Shown here in pieces: positions 30,867 to 43,016 of a stretch of 64,000 bases of DNA. Every line of letters starts with the position of its first letter. The stretch's first letter is position 1. A program made the translations under genes and the position numbers. This stretch comes from Nannobrachium achirus (Eukaryota; Chordata; Actinopteri; Myctophiformes; Myctophidae), in assembly GCA_963921795.1 (NCBI GenBank), contig OY997640.1, forward strand, positions 7,141,091 to 7,205,090. Direction: 5' to 3'. The notes beneath the pieces were generated by a model, which searched no databases, was not told where the DNA came from, and was given only the letters and a program-made list of their open reading frames with translations.

Positions 30867-31882
30867 GAGTTGCGCAACCCAGCACTCTTTATCTAGTAGA
30901 GATGTGGTGTACCGTCATGATTCCTAAATACATTTGTTCAACACAAAATGCTGTGTTCAAGTTCAGGAGACTTCGGAAAAAAGCAATTCACCTGAATGCT
31001 GAGTTCTGTTTCCACTAATTGGTGTTAATAAAATGTTGCCTTGGCTCCCAGTGTGTCTCTTTAAGATCCTTCTGCCGTGGGCCGGCAGAAGACTTAGGTG
31101 TGCGTAGCATTCCTGTGCACATCCTCATCATCCATCTACTACTACAATTCTTTCTTATCACATGTTAAAGCCCTACAATAATATCCTGTTCAGAAATATT
31201 AAGGCCATGTTATTTAATGTTAAAGCAATTTTACTGTTGCTGTTTTTCCTGGGTAATTGTTTAATCAATCAGTAAAGTTCAGTACTCACTAATAGGTAGG
31301 TTAAAACAAAGTTTGTTTTGACACATGAAGTTATGATCATACGGTGTGACACTAAATCATTTGGTGTGACATTCCAAATAGTGAAAAATCATACCTTTAT
31401 TAATGATGAAACCAAAAAAGTATTTATGGATTACATAGAAAATAGTATCAGGAAGAGTCACAAATATTTGTGTAATTTTAGAGAAAGTTTTGTCAGAATA
31501 AATTTAAAATATGTTGAAAGATCGACAACATGGGCCTCACACAGAGTGTTGATTATGAAAAGAATATACAGATTTAATTAATTTTCACAAAACTATAGTG
31601 GATCACAGGTTAGTTATGATAAAGGACTTTGATAAAGTGAGTAACTTAAGAAAGATGTACTCCATTTTCATTTTATGAACAATTATTTTCATGTAACACC
31701 ATATGACGATTTTAGGCACAAGTACAACAAACTGCTGAATAAAGTCTGATTCCAATAAAATATCTAAAAACAAAATGTGTTTCCATAAAGTTGAGAGTGA
31801 GTAGAACAAAAGTAAATCATTTTTATGCCTGCTATTTAAAGTTTTTTTAAAAACACATTTTCTGGGGCGTCACGTCACTGAC

Positions 31883-31884
<2 letters not shown>

Positions 31885-31920
<36 letters not shown>

Positions 31921-33068
31921 TATATATGCAGGCTACATAATTTCAATACTATTCACACTTTATTCCTAATCCCTGTGTGATACTACCTGTTTACTCATTT
32001 TATCATTATTACCCTTATTATTATTACCCATATTATTATTATTATTTTAAACTAACAACACGGTAGCCTATACAAAACAGAATAGTCACAATTAGTTTCC
32101 AGTAAGAAGGAATTGAAACATTTAATCCTACCTGAACTCCTAAAACTCAGTGACAATCATCCTTAGTGTGTTAATCAGAGGAGAATGAAGGATCATTTGA
32201 GAGTTCATCTGACATGGAAATACATTTGACCACAGCTCAGCCGGTATCTCAGATGACAATAGTGGAGAGAAGTGCAAAACAAAACAAAACAAAACACTTT
32301 ACAAATGCAGAAGTACTTCACTTCAATGGCAATAGAACAGTGGTTCTCAACCTGTGGTACTTGTACCACTGGTGGTAGCCTATACTTGAGCCCCCCTCTG
32401 ATGGTACAGCAGGTACGTAGAGGGTTCTCCCAAAAAACAAAAAAAAAAACAAAAACAAGAAATCTTACACTACAGGTAGTTCCTCTGACCTAGCAACAGG
32501 TTGAAATAGGCTCTCCAGCCAATGCTGAAATGAGCATGACAGCACACCTAGCCGTTAATAGAAGATTAGAACGGATTTATCACATTAGAAATATCATCAG
32601 TTGTGCAGCTGATTAGACGGACTGACGGAGTCTCTGCAGCAGCAGCGCTGAACAGCTATGCTAGTGCAGTTTGCACGGGAAGTTCAAAGACGTAGTAGCT
32701 AAATCTGGCTGATGACCCGGTCATCAAATTATTGTCTTATTTAAATACAAAAACATATATATAAAACATTTCCGTAAATTCAAGGAATACATTTGCCTTG
32801 TTGCTTTCGACCGAAGGTCGCAGTTTACTATGAGAAATGTCGCAGCTTGTCTCCGTCTGTCTGTCTGTCTGTGTCAGTCAGTCAGTCGTTACACATTTTT
32901 AGTCTATGGGTTGGTTCCCTTGTCACTGTGACATCACAGGTGATATCACAGGTGGCATCAACTATGTAAAAGTCCATATATGGGTATTCCCACAGAATCC
33001 CTTTCATGTGTCTGGTTCAGATATGTAGCCTATGGGCATAAAATATATTGTATGTAAATGGATACATA
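31885..33068. other. Microsatellite and hAT/Helitron-like debris; no gene seen
   Basis: (AT)n at 31886-31916. A hAT-like end GTGGTTCTCAACCTGTGGTAC lies near 32340. Tandem GTCT units (about 32855-32875) and TGACATCACAGGTGATATCA blocks lie near 32930-32960, similar to the flank of the 15-kb CArG array on the other strand. Confidence 0.5.
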
Positions 33069-34195
33069 TCTATCTATAAATGCGACAAATCTCTGTCTGT
33101 CTGTTTGTTTGTTTGTTTGTAATCCGCGTATCTCGAGAACCGTTCGTCCCACCGGCTTCAGATTCGGCACGCGCGTTCCCCGCCGCCGCGCGGAGTGCAG
33201 TGCCAGGCCTGGACCCGACCCGACTCGCGGTTTTCCGAAACCGGCGCGAAACGTTCGGAATCTCCTTATACGGAGCTGATTGTTGACATCAGGCTGTTCC
33301 GGAGGAAATCGGCGCAAGCGCTGAGTCATTGTGACATCACTTCATAAAAGGCTCTGACATCACGTACGCCACATGAGTCAACACAAAATCTCTGTGAATG
33401 TGTATGTATGTATGTAATCCGCGTATCTCGAGAACCCTTCTTCCCACCGGCACGCGCGTTCTCCAGATATGGGCATAAAGTCTGACATCAGAGTTTTCCG
33501 CAACCGGTACTGTGTGTGCAGAGATCTTCATATATGGGCATAAGTGGACAAAGACAAACAGATGGTCAAAACGGGTCCTATGACAACAGGTATATTGGGG
33601 TTTGCATTAAAGGGTGGGGCATTCATGGGGTTTGCATTAAAGGGTGGGGCATTCATTCCCTATTTCAAATTCGGCACGTGCGTTCCCCACCGCAGCAGGT
33701 AGTGCAGTGCTCGGCCTCAACCCGACCCGACCCACGATTGTTTGAAAAAGCGACAGAAATCTCATATATGGGCATAAAATGGACGCAGATAAACAGATAT
33801 CTCCATATATGGCATATATGGGCATACAATGGATGCAGAATCACAAAGATCTCCATATACGGGCATAAAAGGGACACAGACAGACAGATACAGAGATCTC
33901 CATATATGGGCATAAAATGGATGCAGATAGACAGATATCTCCATATATGGGCATATATGGGCATAAAATGGACCCAGAACTATAACTGCAGTGATCTCCA
34001 TATATGGACATAAAATGGACACCGACAGACAGATACAGATATCTCCATATATGGGCAAAAATGGACACAGGCAGACAAATGGTCAAAACGGGTCCTATGA
34101 AAACAGGTATAATGGGGTTTGCATTAAAGGGCGGGGCATTCATTCCCTATTTACATTGTTCCGAGTTGGCCAGGTCGCCGACTAGACGCTTCTAG
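33069..34195 (+). mobile_element. Helitron copy 2 (3' hairpin lost)
   Basis: Starts TCTATCTATAAATGCGAC after host A (33068) and ends GACGCTTCTAG. The 25-nt hairpin block present in copies 1 and 3 is cleanly missing. The body contains several CCATATATGG boxes with GGGCATAAAATGGAC spacers. The next Helitron starts at the very next base. Confidence 0.88.
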
Positions 34196-35131
34196 TCTAT
34201 CTATAAATGCGACAAATCTCTGTCTGTTTGTTTGTTTGTAATCCGCGTATCTCGAGAACCGTTCGTCCCACCGGCTTCAGATTCGGCACGCGCGTTCCCC
34301 GCCGCCGCGCGGAGTGCAGTGCCGGGCCTCGACCCGACCCGACTCGCGGTTTTCCGAAACCGGCGCGAAACGTTCGGAATCTCCTTATGCGGAGCTGATT
34401 GTTGACATCAGGCTGTTCCGGAGGAAGCGCTGACTCATTGTGACATCACTTCATAAAAGGCTCTGACATCACGTACGCCACATGAGTCAACAAAAAATCT
34501 CTGTGAATGTGTATGTATGTATGTAATCCGAGTATCTCTAAACCATTCTTCCCACGTTCTCCATATATGGGCATAAAATGAATGCCCGTATGCGGAACTG
34601 ATGTCTGACATCAGAGTTTTCCGCAACCGGTACTGTGTGTGCAGAGATCTCCATATATGGGCATAAGGGGACAATGGCAAACAGATGGTCAAAACGGGTC
34701 CTATGACAACAGGTATATTGGGGTTTGCATTAAAGGGTGGGGACAAAGGCTAACAGATGGTCAAAACGGGTCCTATGACAACAGGTATATTGGGGTTTGC
34801 ATTAAAGGGTGGGGCAGGCATAAAATGGACGCAAATAGACAGATATCTCCATATATGGGCATATGGGCATAAAATGGACCCAGAACTATATCTGCAGTGA
34901 TCTCCATATATGGACATAAAATGGACGCCGACAGACAGACAGATACAGATATCTCCATATATGGGCATAAATGGACACAGGCAAACAGATGGTCAAAACG
35001 GGTCCTATGACAACAGGTATAATGGGGTTTGCATTAAAGGGCGGGGCATTCATTCTCTATTTACATCGTTCCCGAGTTGGCCAGGTCGCCGACTAGACGC
35101 TGGGCCGCCCTTCGGGCGGCCCAGCTTCTAG
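34196..35131 (+). mobile_element. Helitron copy 3 (head-to-tail with copy 2)
   Basis: Begins TCTATCTATAAATGCGAC directly after the CTAG of copy 2. Ends with the hairpin at 35100-35124 and TTCTAG, then host T (35132). 936 bp with no helicase. It holds the uninterrupted version of the site where the LINE entered copy 1 (34925-34945). Confidence 0.9.
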
Positions 35132-36179
35132 TGTATATATAATAAATATATATATGTATTATATGTATATATAATAAAGGATAAAATAAATAAAATGTCC
35201 ATATACAGTATGGGCATTCCCAGATGATGCCTTGTTAGGGTACCCCCTTATGCTCATATATGGAGATCCCCAGGCATCAAACCCAGGCCCTGGGAATTCT
35301 AGAAAGGCCCTGCTTGGCTTTTAACATACGTTATACCCATATATGATCCCTGTCCCAATGTCATCAATATTAAGGACATATCTGGGAATGCCCATATTTG
35401 GTAATGTCCATAATATATAGGCATGTTTTGACATAACATTGTTGACTATCATGCAGGGGTCTCCATATATGGGTAACTGGTCCATACATCACTGGCCAGA
35501 TGGCCAAGAATGGCACGACCGCGAGGTCGCATGTCGCCCTGAGGTGTCTTACTAATGTGTTAACCGTGCATAATTGAATAGGATTGGGTAGATCTGCGCA
35601 CCTCTACTAATGTGTTAACCGTGCATAACTGAATAGGATTGGGTACTGCGCACCGGTATTAAAACATCAGTTATTATGGTGGTACTTGGAGAGACAGATA
35701 TTTTCTGAGTTAGTATGTAAGTAAGCCTTGTCGATTACTTGCGCGCTCTGCTGGCGCAAGTAAATAAAGTATCTCTTAGCAAAATGCAATTCTCGATGAA
35801 GCCGCATGATTTGACACATGGCTTGAGTGAGTGCCGCAAAAATTATGGGAGGAGTAGCGCTGCAAAATAAAGTGGAAAGAATAAAGTCAGACAAGTGCTA
35901 TAGTGTAGTTGCCCTGTTAGGGCAAACGCACTAAAAAGGTTGAGAACCACTGCAATAGAACACAATTACTGTGTACAGTATAAACAACAGTGGAAGCAAT
36001 GTGTGATGAGTTTAAGATAGGGTGGCCATTCGTAGTTTTAAGCCGGACAGTCCGGATTTTGACCAGCCTGTCCTCCGCCATGCAGCGCCACCTCTGACCG
36101 GACACATTATTGTCCGGCATTTGTGACAATGATTGCAGTAAATGTGTTATACCCCTCATTTCTCACATGGCCCTCTTCT
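35132..36179. other. CArG-like motifs and short tandem repeat; no gene seen
   Basis: CCATATATGG-type boxes continue at 35190-35480 outside the Helitron ends. A two-unit direct repeat containing TGTGTTAACCGTGCATAA lies at about 35550-35658. A hAT-like terminus GTTGAGAACCACTG lies near 35940. Confidence 0.55.
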
Positions 36180-37880
36180 AGCGCCACCATGAGGCCGATT
36201 CTTGCTAAACACATTTATGGACACTGCTCCTACAGATTTTGCCCTAAAATCAAGTAAAGCGGTACACTGGTACTAGTTGTCTAGAGTCATGTCATCAACA
36301 TGGATCTGTCCCCTTTAGCGCAGCCACCATCAGGCCAATTTTTGAAAACTGCTCCTACAGATTTTGGCCTAAAATCACACAAACTGGATGGCAAATCACA
36401 ACCTCTGTCCCTGATTTCTCACATGCCCCTCTTCTAGCGCCACCATCAGGCCGATTTTTTCAAACACATTTTTGAACAGATTTTGCCCTAAAATCACGCA
36501 AAGCGGTACACAGTATCTCTAAAGTCATGTCATCAACATGGATCTGTCCCGTTTCCCATATTCCCACCTGATTGGCTACCATTGCCTTCTAAATGTTGTG
36601 TATGCGACCTGTCACCTGATGGTCGCTTATCTCCCGATTAGGGAGTCTTACTGGTTGGTTACATCTCAGCAAATATCCTGTTTCATTGGTATAGAATATC
36701 AGCTGGCAGGCAGCAAGCTTATTGCCGTGAGCATGCATTTGGTTTTGTGCTTGCTCCCAACTGTCACTCACACTGAACACTGCTTTCACGCTTATTTACA
36801 TGTGTGCCATGTCCCGGTACACATGTAAACAAGCGTGAAAGCAGTGTTCAGTGTGAGTGACAGGGGCGCGTAGTGACGTTTCGATGTGCTTTTGTTTCGA
36901 GTGGCCAGTAGTCCGAATCGCGGGTGAACGCTAACCTGCCGTCGTGGGTGAACGCTAACCTACCAACGCTGGTGAATGCTAACCTGGTGAATAAGTCTAA
37001 ACCTTAACCTTAACCCTAAACCTAACCCTTACCCTAAGCCTAACCAGCCTACTGGGGATTCGAAACAGTGGGACATCGACATATTGAGATTTTGCCAAGT
37101 AGGCTACTGTAGTTGTAACGCACTGAACTGCAGCAGATCTGCCCAAAGATGCCGAAACAGAAAACTTCATTTAGCCAACAACAGAGCAAGGAAAATTAGT
37201 TTATAAAGAATGAATTGACGAGTATTGTGCACTTTGCACTGTGTTATAGTGTTACATGGTTGATGTCAGCAACAAAGGAAAGGAACATGGAATATAATGG
37301 CATGCTTTGACTGACAGGCAATGACTCAATGTGAGAACTGCAGGTTTTCAGTCTTCTTTCCCCCCCATTGGATCCCCAGTTGTGAACAAAATAACAGCAG
37401 CTGAGCTATACAGTACCCATACAGTATGTCCACAATACAAGTCTCCCCTTGTCTTATACTGTCTGTCTGGCTGTCTGTCTGTCTGTCTATCTATCCTGTA
37501 TCTATATCATAGAATATTACAAACCAGTAAGACTCCCTAAACCGTCAGGTCGCATACACAAACTTTTGAAGGCAATGGTAGCCAATCAGGAGGGAATATG
37601 GGATACGGGAAAGATCCATGTTGATGACATGACAGATACTGTGTACCGCTTTGCGTGATTTTAGGGCTAAAAAAAATGTGTTTTGCAAAAATCGGCCTGA
37701 TGGTGGCGCTAGAAGAGGGGCATGTGAGACATCAGGGGCGGAGGTTGTGATTTGCCATCCAATTTGCGTGATTTTAGGCCAAAATCTGTAGGAGCAGTGT
37801 TCAAAAATGTGTTTGAAAAAATCGGCCTGATGGTGATGGTGCTAAAGGGGAAAGATCCATGTTGATGTGTTTCCTAAACC
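36180..37880. repeat. Inverted pair of GCGCCACCATCAGGCCGATTTTT repeats around a 0.87-kb core
   Basis: 36180-36654 and 37526-37880 are reverse complements over several hundred bases and both end at GGGAGTCTTACTGG. The core between holds a perfect-arm hairpin (36760-36862) and a segment of CTAACC-type repeats (about 36920-37040). Confidence 0.7.
36760..36862. repeat. 103-nt hairpin
   Basis: Arms of about 45 bp starting CTGTCACTCACACTGAACAC, mirrored at the right end, with a loop GCCATGTCCCGGT. This could be a small MITE core; a hairpin RNA is possible but not supported by more than shape. Confidence 0.7.
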
Positions 37881-39048
37881 CACCAGGATTGAGTTAAGAC
37901 CCGCCTCGCGGAAACGCGAGAACTTCCAGGAGTGGCTGAAATCCTTGCCGGACACATGGAGGGTGGATAAAGTCAGACCTAGTAAAGGCATGAAGACAAT
38001 CTTGTACTGAGAAAAGCCCGCATTTGCACAATGCACAGCTATTAATTTGTCACTACAGTGCTCAAAATAAACTGTGCTAAAAAAAATACTTTGTACTATG
38101 CTTAAAAAAGGGAAAACTTTGTAACTTTGCTAAAGAGAAAAACGTACTGAGAAAGCTATTAATTTGTCACTACTGTGCTCAACATAAAAACTCTTATCAG
38201 TTAAATTGTTATAGTTTGGATATGGCTTTGGGCATATTATGCTGCGTGTATCATTGTAATGGATCAGTAGGTAGTAGGGGTGTGTATCCATCCCTTACAA
38301 GGCGATTCGATACGTATCCGATACATGGGCTACGATTCGATTCAGAGACGATACATCTTACATACAGAACGATTCGATACGATTCGATACGGTGCAATTT
38401 CGATACGATTTCGATACGATTTTGTGGAATTGTATGCGATTCGATTCGATTCGATTCGATACGATTCGATGCGATACGCTAGATTCGGTTTTCAGGTGGT
38501 GGCCAGCCAGTCCTCGACCAATCATAGGGTAGAGTATGGCCGTAGTTATGTTATGATGTTTAGTTATGATAGTCAAAATAAAAGTTTTGAGTACCACAGT
38601 CGCTCTGAATTAAGAACGTCTGCTAAATGAGATTGTAAACTACTGAACTCATAAAATGTCTCGTAGTAAATCAGTATCATACATATCCTGAAGCTGGAGA
38701 CGTAGGCCTACCGATATTCAGTGATTGGGTCTAATGATCAAAACGAGAACATTATAATGGTGTGAAAAATCTATAAAAAACTAAACATTTCCACGCTGTA
38801 AGGCCAGTAAGAGACAAGATGACCCCCGGCCACTTTCATTATCACTGAATACACCTTTAACACTATATTTGAAAATAGCTGATCTATTTTTTTTTTTTTT
38901 TCAAAAAGTGTAAAAATCTGGAATGATCTTGCTGCGTTGCCTGTCTCTGTGGGTTGTTCCAGGGACCCCCGTGTCGCCTCCTGTGTACCCGACCACCAGA
39001 CCTTGTCCCTGGCTGGCACAAAATATTTTGAGAAGGGTGTCCGTGACT
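37881..39048. other. CGATTCGATA-rich repeat; no gene seen
   Basis: 38275-38480 is a degenerate array of CGATTCGATA units beginning GGGGTGTGTATCCATCCC, a diverged hAT-like repeat related in style to 43017-43592. A LINE-like tail GTCGCTCTGAATTAAGAACG with CTGCTAAATGA lies at about 38600-38632. Confidence 0.5.
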
Positions 39049-39212
39049 AAGGCCTGATTTACACTGCAGCCACATCCAGCCTGAATCAGATCAGATTGGA
39101 ATCTGATTGGTTTCCTATGACCATGTGACCATTTTAACCAATCAGATTCCAATCTGGATGTGACACGGATTTGATTCAGGCTGGATTTGGCTGCAGTGTA
39201 AATAAGGCCTTA
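39049..39212. mobile_element. Small palindromic MITE
   Basis: AAGGCCTGATTTACACTGCAG at the left and its near-complement at the right, with a second inner inverted pair around GAATCAGATCAGATTGGAATC. 164 bp. Confidence 0.7.
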
Positions 39213-39845
39213 TATCAAGTTTAACACTTTGACCGCCACGGAGGTCATATGACGTCACGTTTTTACCCCCCCCGCGCTGCCACCGGCGTCAGTTGACGCC
39301 GGAATGTCTTTTTTTTAATTAACACAAGATTAGGAGCATATGTATCACTGACGCTTGGATTCAGCCGTCCTGGGCCCTGGAATGACTAAAATCACCATGG
39401 TTACCATTGTGTGGCCAATCAGCTTGTGTTACCTTGTGTTACCATGGTGATTTGGTACATGACCGTCCTCCCCAGGCCTGGGATTGCTGGATGGACGGCA
39501 TTCACGGCAAGGAGCAGCAGCCATGTGTTTGGGGGGGGGTTTAGTTTAGTGCTTTACTATACTACTGAGGACTACTTCTACAGCCGTTACATGTGATCTG
39601 AAAAGTTTTACTGGATCGTCATGGTTCATCGACCAGGCCACCAGGGACCACCGAGCCGCGGCGTCGCAGCGAAAAGAACTGCTATATAAAGTAAGTGGTT
39701 GTTGCTAGATTGATTGATTGATACATACAGTGGTGTATTGGCGTGTTTGGGGGGTCGCCGACGTCGCTCCGAGAGCAAGCATGAGATGAGAGATGATTAT
39801 GCTCATCTCGGATCACAACAGGTGGTCCGAGCAGGGCGTTTAGCT

Positions 39846-40039
39846 CAGCGGCGTCAGTTCAGAAAAAGCTAAGTTATGGCAACATGACTGGTGTCTTTCA
39901 CGCGCGCGAGGCTCGCGTGCAAGACACCAGTTATGTTACCATACCTTTACAACAGGCACGATTACAGTACATTTTATTATATTCCCCCTGTAGCCAAGGT
40001 ATGGCAGCTGCCATAGCTTGCCATACCCAATTGACGCCT
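39846..40039. mobile_element. Non-autonomous hAT MITE
   Basis: CAGCGGCGTCAGTTCAG at the left and a diverged CAATTGACGCC end at the right. Flanks GTTTAGCT (39838-39845) and CTTTAGCT (40040-40047) match at 7 of 8 bases. Same family as 223-699 and 19619-19793. Confidence 0.8.
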
Positions 40040-40293
40040 CTTTAGCTTAGCTTGGTGAGAAAGGAGGACAGATGCTCCATTTAGTGCAAAACAAACACAT
40101 CCCAGCAAAACAACCACTATAAGTCACTCGCAAACGTCGCAGTCTGACCAATCCAGCGAGATGGAGATCGAAAAAGAATCCCAGTGGTAATCCTCATTGT
40201 AGTTTTATAGTTTTATCGTGTTTTATTCTAAAAGTAACCAATCGATGTGGTGACAACGTTGTTTGCTAAGCCTGCTCAGATTTCCTCTCTCTC

Positions 40294-40335
<42 letters not shown>
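40294..40335. repeat. (CT)n microsatellite
   Basis: CT array next to a T-run. Confidence 0.95.
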
Positions 40336-40344
<9 letters not shown>

Positions 40345-40400
40345 TTCGCTAGAGAACCAACCTTACAGCCATGATACAAGAGAGAAAGTTGGGGAGAGAG

Positions 40401-40401
40401 A

Positions 40402-40436
<35 letters not shown>

Positions 40437-40690
40437 GACTTTATTAGAAGTTTGCATAGGAAAAGGTACAGTTTCATGACGGTACAGTTCACTGGTACAA
40501 GGTCTACTAAAAGGAGATCATGAGATCCATGAAAAGACTAGGCTTATTTCCATAGTAAACCATTGCAGTATCTCATATAACATTGAATGACAGACGGATA
40601 GAACACAGTACTATGCAGTAGATCATAGTCAGGAAAAAAGGGGGAAATAAAAAACAGTATAAAAACATACAGTAGGTAAATACAAAGAAG
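40401..40690 (-). mobile_element. 5'-truncated copy of the 7.5-kb LINE family (3' end only)
   Basis: Reverse complement of the LINE 3' UTR at about 11460-11725: (GATT)n, then GAAGACTTTATTAGAAGTTTG, GTACAGTTTCATGACGGTAC and GACAGACGGATAGAACA. The (GATT)n tail marks the 3' end, so this is a typical 5'-truncated insertion on the minus strand. Confidence 0.85.
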
Positions 40691-40811
40691 GGATTGATTG
40701 ATTGATTGATTGAAGACTTTATTAGAAGTTTGCATAGGAAAAGGTACAGTTTCATGACGGTACAGTTCACTGGTACAAGGTCTACTAAAAGGAGAGCCAT
40801 GAAAATACTAA
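40691..40811 (-). mobile_element. Second 5'-truncated copy of the same LINE, adjacent
   Basis: Repeats the (GATT)n tail and GAAGACTTTATTAGAAGTTTG through CTACTAAAAGGAGA, then stops. It is shorter than the copy it abuts and in the same orientation. Confidence 0.85.
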
Positions 40812-40872
40812 GCTCATAGTGCCTTGCTGGGCTATGAGCTTGTAGATCGGCTATTAGGCATCATATGTAAAT

Positions 40873-40930
40873 GGCAGATCTACAAGCTCATAGCGCGGTG
40901 CCGGGCTATGAGCTTGTAGATCTGCTATTT
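40873..40930. repeat. Palindromic GATCTACA module
   Basis: GGCAGATCTACAAGCTCATAG and complement. A half-copy precedes it at 40812-40856. Confidence 0.78.
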
Positions 40931-41842
40931 TGGAAATATATGTACCTGTGTATATAAAATGTATAGCAAATAATTATATATACCTTATGGTAATTATGTT
41001 TTTTTTTTTCATAATTACTCTTACTTGCAGTTGCCTGGTCTGGATTCTAACATGGTGAAGTTTGTCGCAGTTGGCTTGACTTTGTCAATACAAACATTTC
41101 CATATGAATGTACATCAATTTTTATTGAATTTTATGTATTATGACTTTGAATTGCTCAGGGTAGTTTGACCGTTTTAGTTTGAAGTGACTAAAATGATGA
41201 TTGCAATGGAACACATCTACAACTATACTGAAGTGAAACAGCAATGTAAAGTTTTTTTTTAATCTTTATCAGAGTTTTTATCTTTATTTTTGAGATGTCT
41301 GATGTCTAACTGAAGGCTTGAATAAAAAATCCCAGGTCAAAACACAGTGGATTCTACTCTGTCTCTCCTTCATCCTGGGAAGATGAAAAAAGAGCCTCTG
41401 TCAGTCTCCTGGCTTCTTCCACTTTCCTGCCTTATAACTAGACCACGGTACAACTTTTTTTTAACTTTTTACAGCATTATGGCCGGCACCCTGTTCTTCA
41501 TTTAGAGGTACTGTGTGTTCTTGTACCATTTACCAATTTGTTTCTAGGGCTTCTGAAAGTTTTTTTCCTTTGACCTCAATTATCTCAGAAAGTAAATTTC
41601 TGATGCTCCTTTTTCATCTGTACAGCTTTCGCTCTCCCTCAGGTTTCTCCACAGCAGAACACCACAGCAGGACGAAATTTTCATGGTGAAAGCTAAGGTT
41701 CCGACTCTATATTCTCTGAAATTTTTGTCAATTTTCGTACATCCTACCATTTTCAATTTATTCCGTCAAAAATGAATGGCCGTCTATGGTGGCAAGGGTT
41801 TTACCCTTAAAACCCTTAACATTGTGGCAGTCAAAGTGTTAA

Positions 41843-43016
41843 GAGCAAAGACAAGAGACAAGAGGCGTTGCGAGGCGTTGTGAGCATGTAGATCGGCTAT
41901 TTTCACAATTTGACAATGTGGCCTATGTTTAATTTGCTATTTTAGAGGTATTAAAAAGTCTTAAATTGTCACTTTAGAAATGTGCAGACCTTCTATACAA
42001 TTAAACTTTATGTTGTTGTTTTTTTTTTTTTTTTTTTTTTTACTGTTAAGAGATAAAACAATGTTGCACATTAAGTTAATCATCTGGGGACCCCCCAAAA
42101 TAATTTGGGGACCCCCCTGGTGGTCCCGACCCACAGTTTGAGAACCACTGGTATAACAGTGGAAGCAACGTGTAATGGGTTTAAGAGGAAAGACAAGCCA
42201 CAACAGTTCAGTTACCGTTGCTAGGAACAAAACGATCAATTACTGTGTACCATATGAAAGGAAGAAGTGGCCGGGTATTGGTTGTGTTGTTTTGTTAACA
42301 TGGCCATTTATTACAGAAGAGTTTATATTACAGGTTTATAGAGAGAAGTATAGACAGGAAGTTCCTGCAGAGGTATCATTGCTTACAGATGGGGGTTTTC
42401 TCTCCTGTGTTATCAGCCGATGTGACGGTACTCCCCTGCATGAGTTAAAGGGATATTTCACTTAAAAAAAAACGTTTGGTCATTTTATCGTCTAATCAGG
42501 CTTTTATGAACACCCTGAACAGTTTTTAATTTGCCTGATTCAATATTTAGATATTTGATGTAAATGTTATCAGTCCTCCTTCTCCATTAGGAGAGCACGT
42601 CGTGCGTGCACACACTCACACATGAATTGGCAGCTTGTCAGAACACTTAAAACTCCTATCTAATTTTGCAGAAAACTAAATGGTTGAGTTTCAGATGTTG
42701 CATATAATTTGTCATGGTTTAGCAGATGTGGAAAACGCAGAGCAAACTCTGTAATACAAAATAAAATTAAAAGTTCACCCTGAGTTTGCCATAAAGTTAA
42801 CTTGCATACATTTGCATGTGAATGACTTCAAGGGTTGCTGAAAAGATGAGAATTGCCAGAACTTTACTAGAAGATTTTTTTTTTGTTAAAGACACTCACA
42901 TGCACGCATACGCGCACAAACAGGCACGTGGGCACATGAATCACACAAACACATGAATACACACATGCTCTCTCACTCACACAGACATGCACACGTGCTC
43001 ACACATACGCGCATAC
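41843..43016. other. hAT-like repeat fragment and unrecognised sequence
   Basis: 41870-42149 is a hAT-like copy with half a palindrome module, poly-T at 42018-42041, GGGGACCCCC blocks and the end TTTGAGAACCACTGG. 42150-43016 has no supported gene. Confidence 0.5.

Larger units (their letters stand above)
29451..31884 (+). mobile_element. DNA transposon, internally deleted, TA-rich target
   Basis: Inverted termini GGGTGGGTGACGTGAC and GGGTCAGTGACGTGAC (14 of 16 identical) lie inside a split (TA)n array. The body holds about ten copies of a TGGTGTGAC-type motif on both strands and one short fused ORF (30513-30707). The superfamily is not assigned: the target array hides the duplication length. 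Confidence 0.75.
39225..41838. mobile_element. piggyBac-like non-autonomous element, copy C (TTAA target)
   Basis: TTAA at 39221-39224 and 41839-41842. Termini are CACTTTGACCGCCAC and, inverted, CACTTTGACTGCCAC, close to the CTCTTTTACTGCCAC end of copies A and B. The interior holds a hAT MITE (39846-40039), a (CT)n array, two LINE tails and a palindrome module. No transposase frame was found. Confidence 0.78.

Noticed and set aside
36760..36862. microRNA precursor
   Set aside because: The arms pair too long and too perfectly and sit in a repeat; no conserved mature sequence is recognised.
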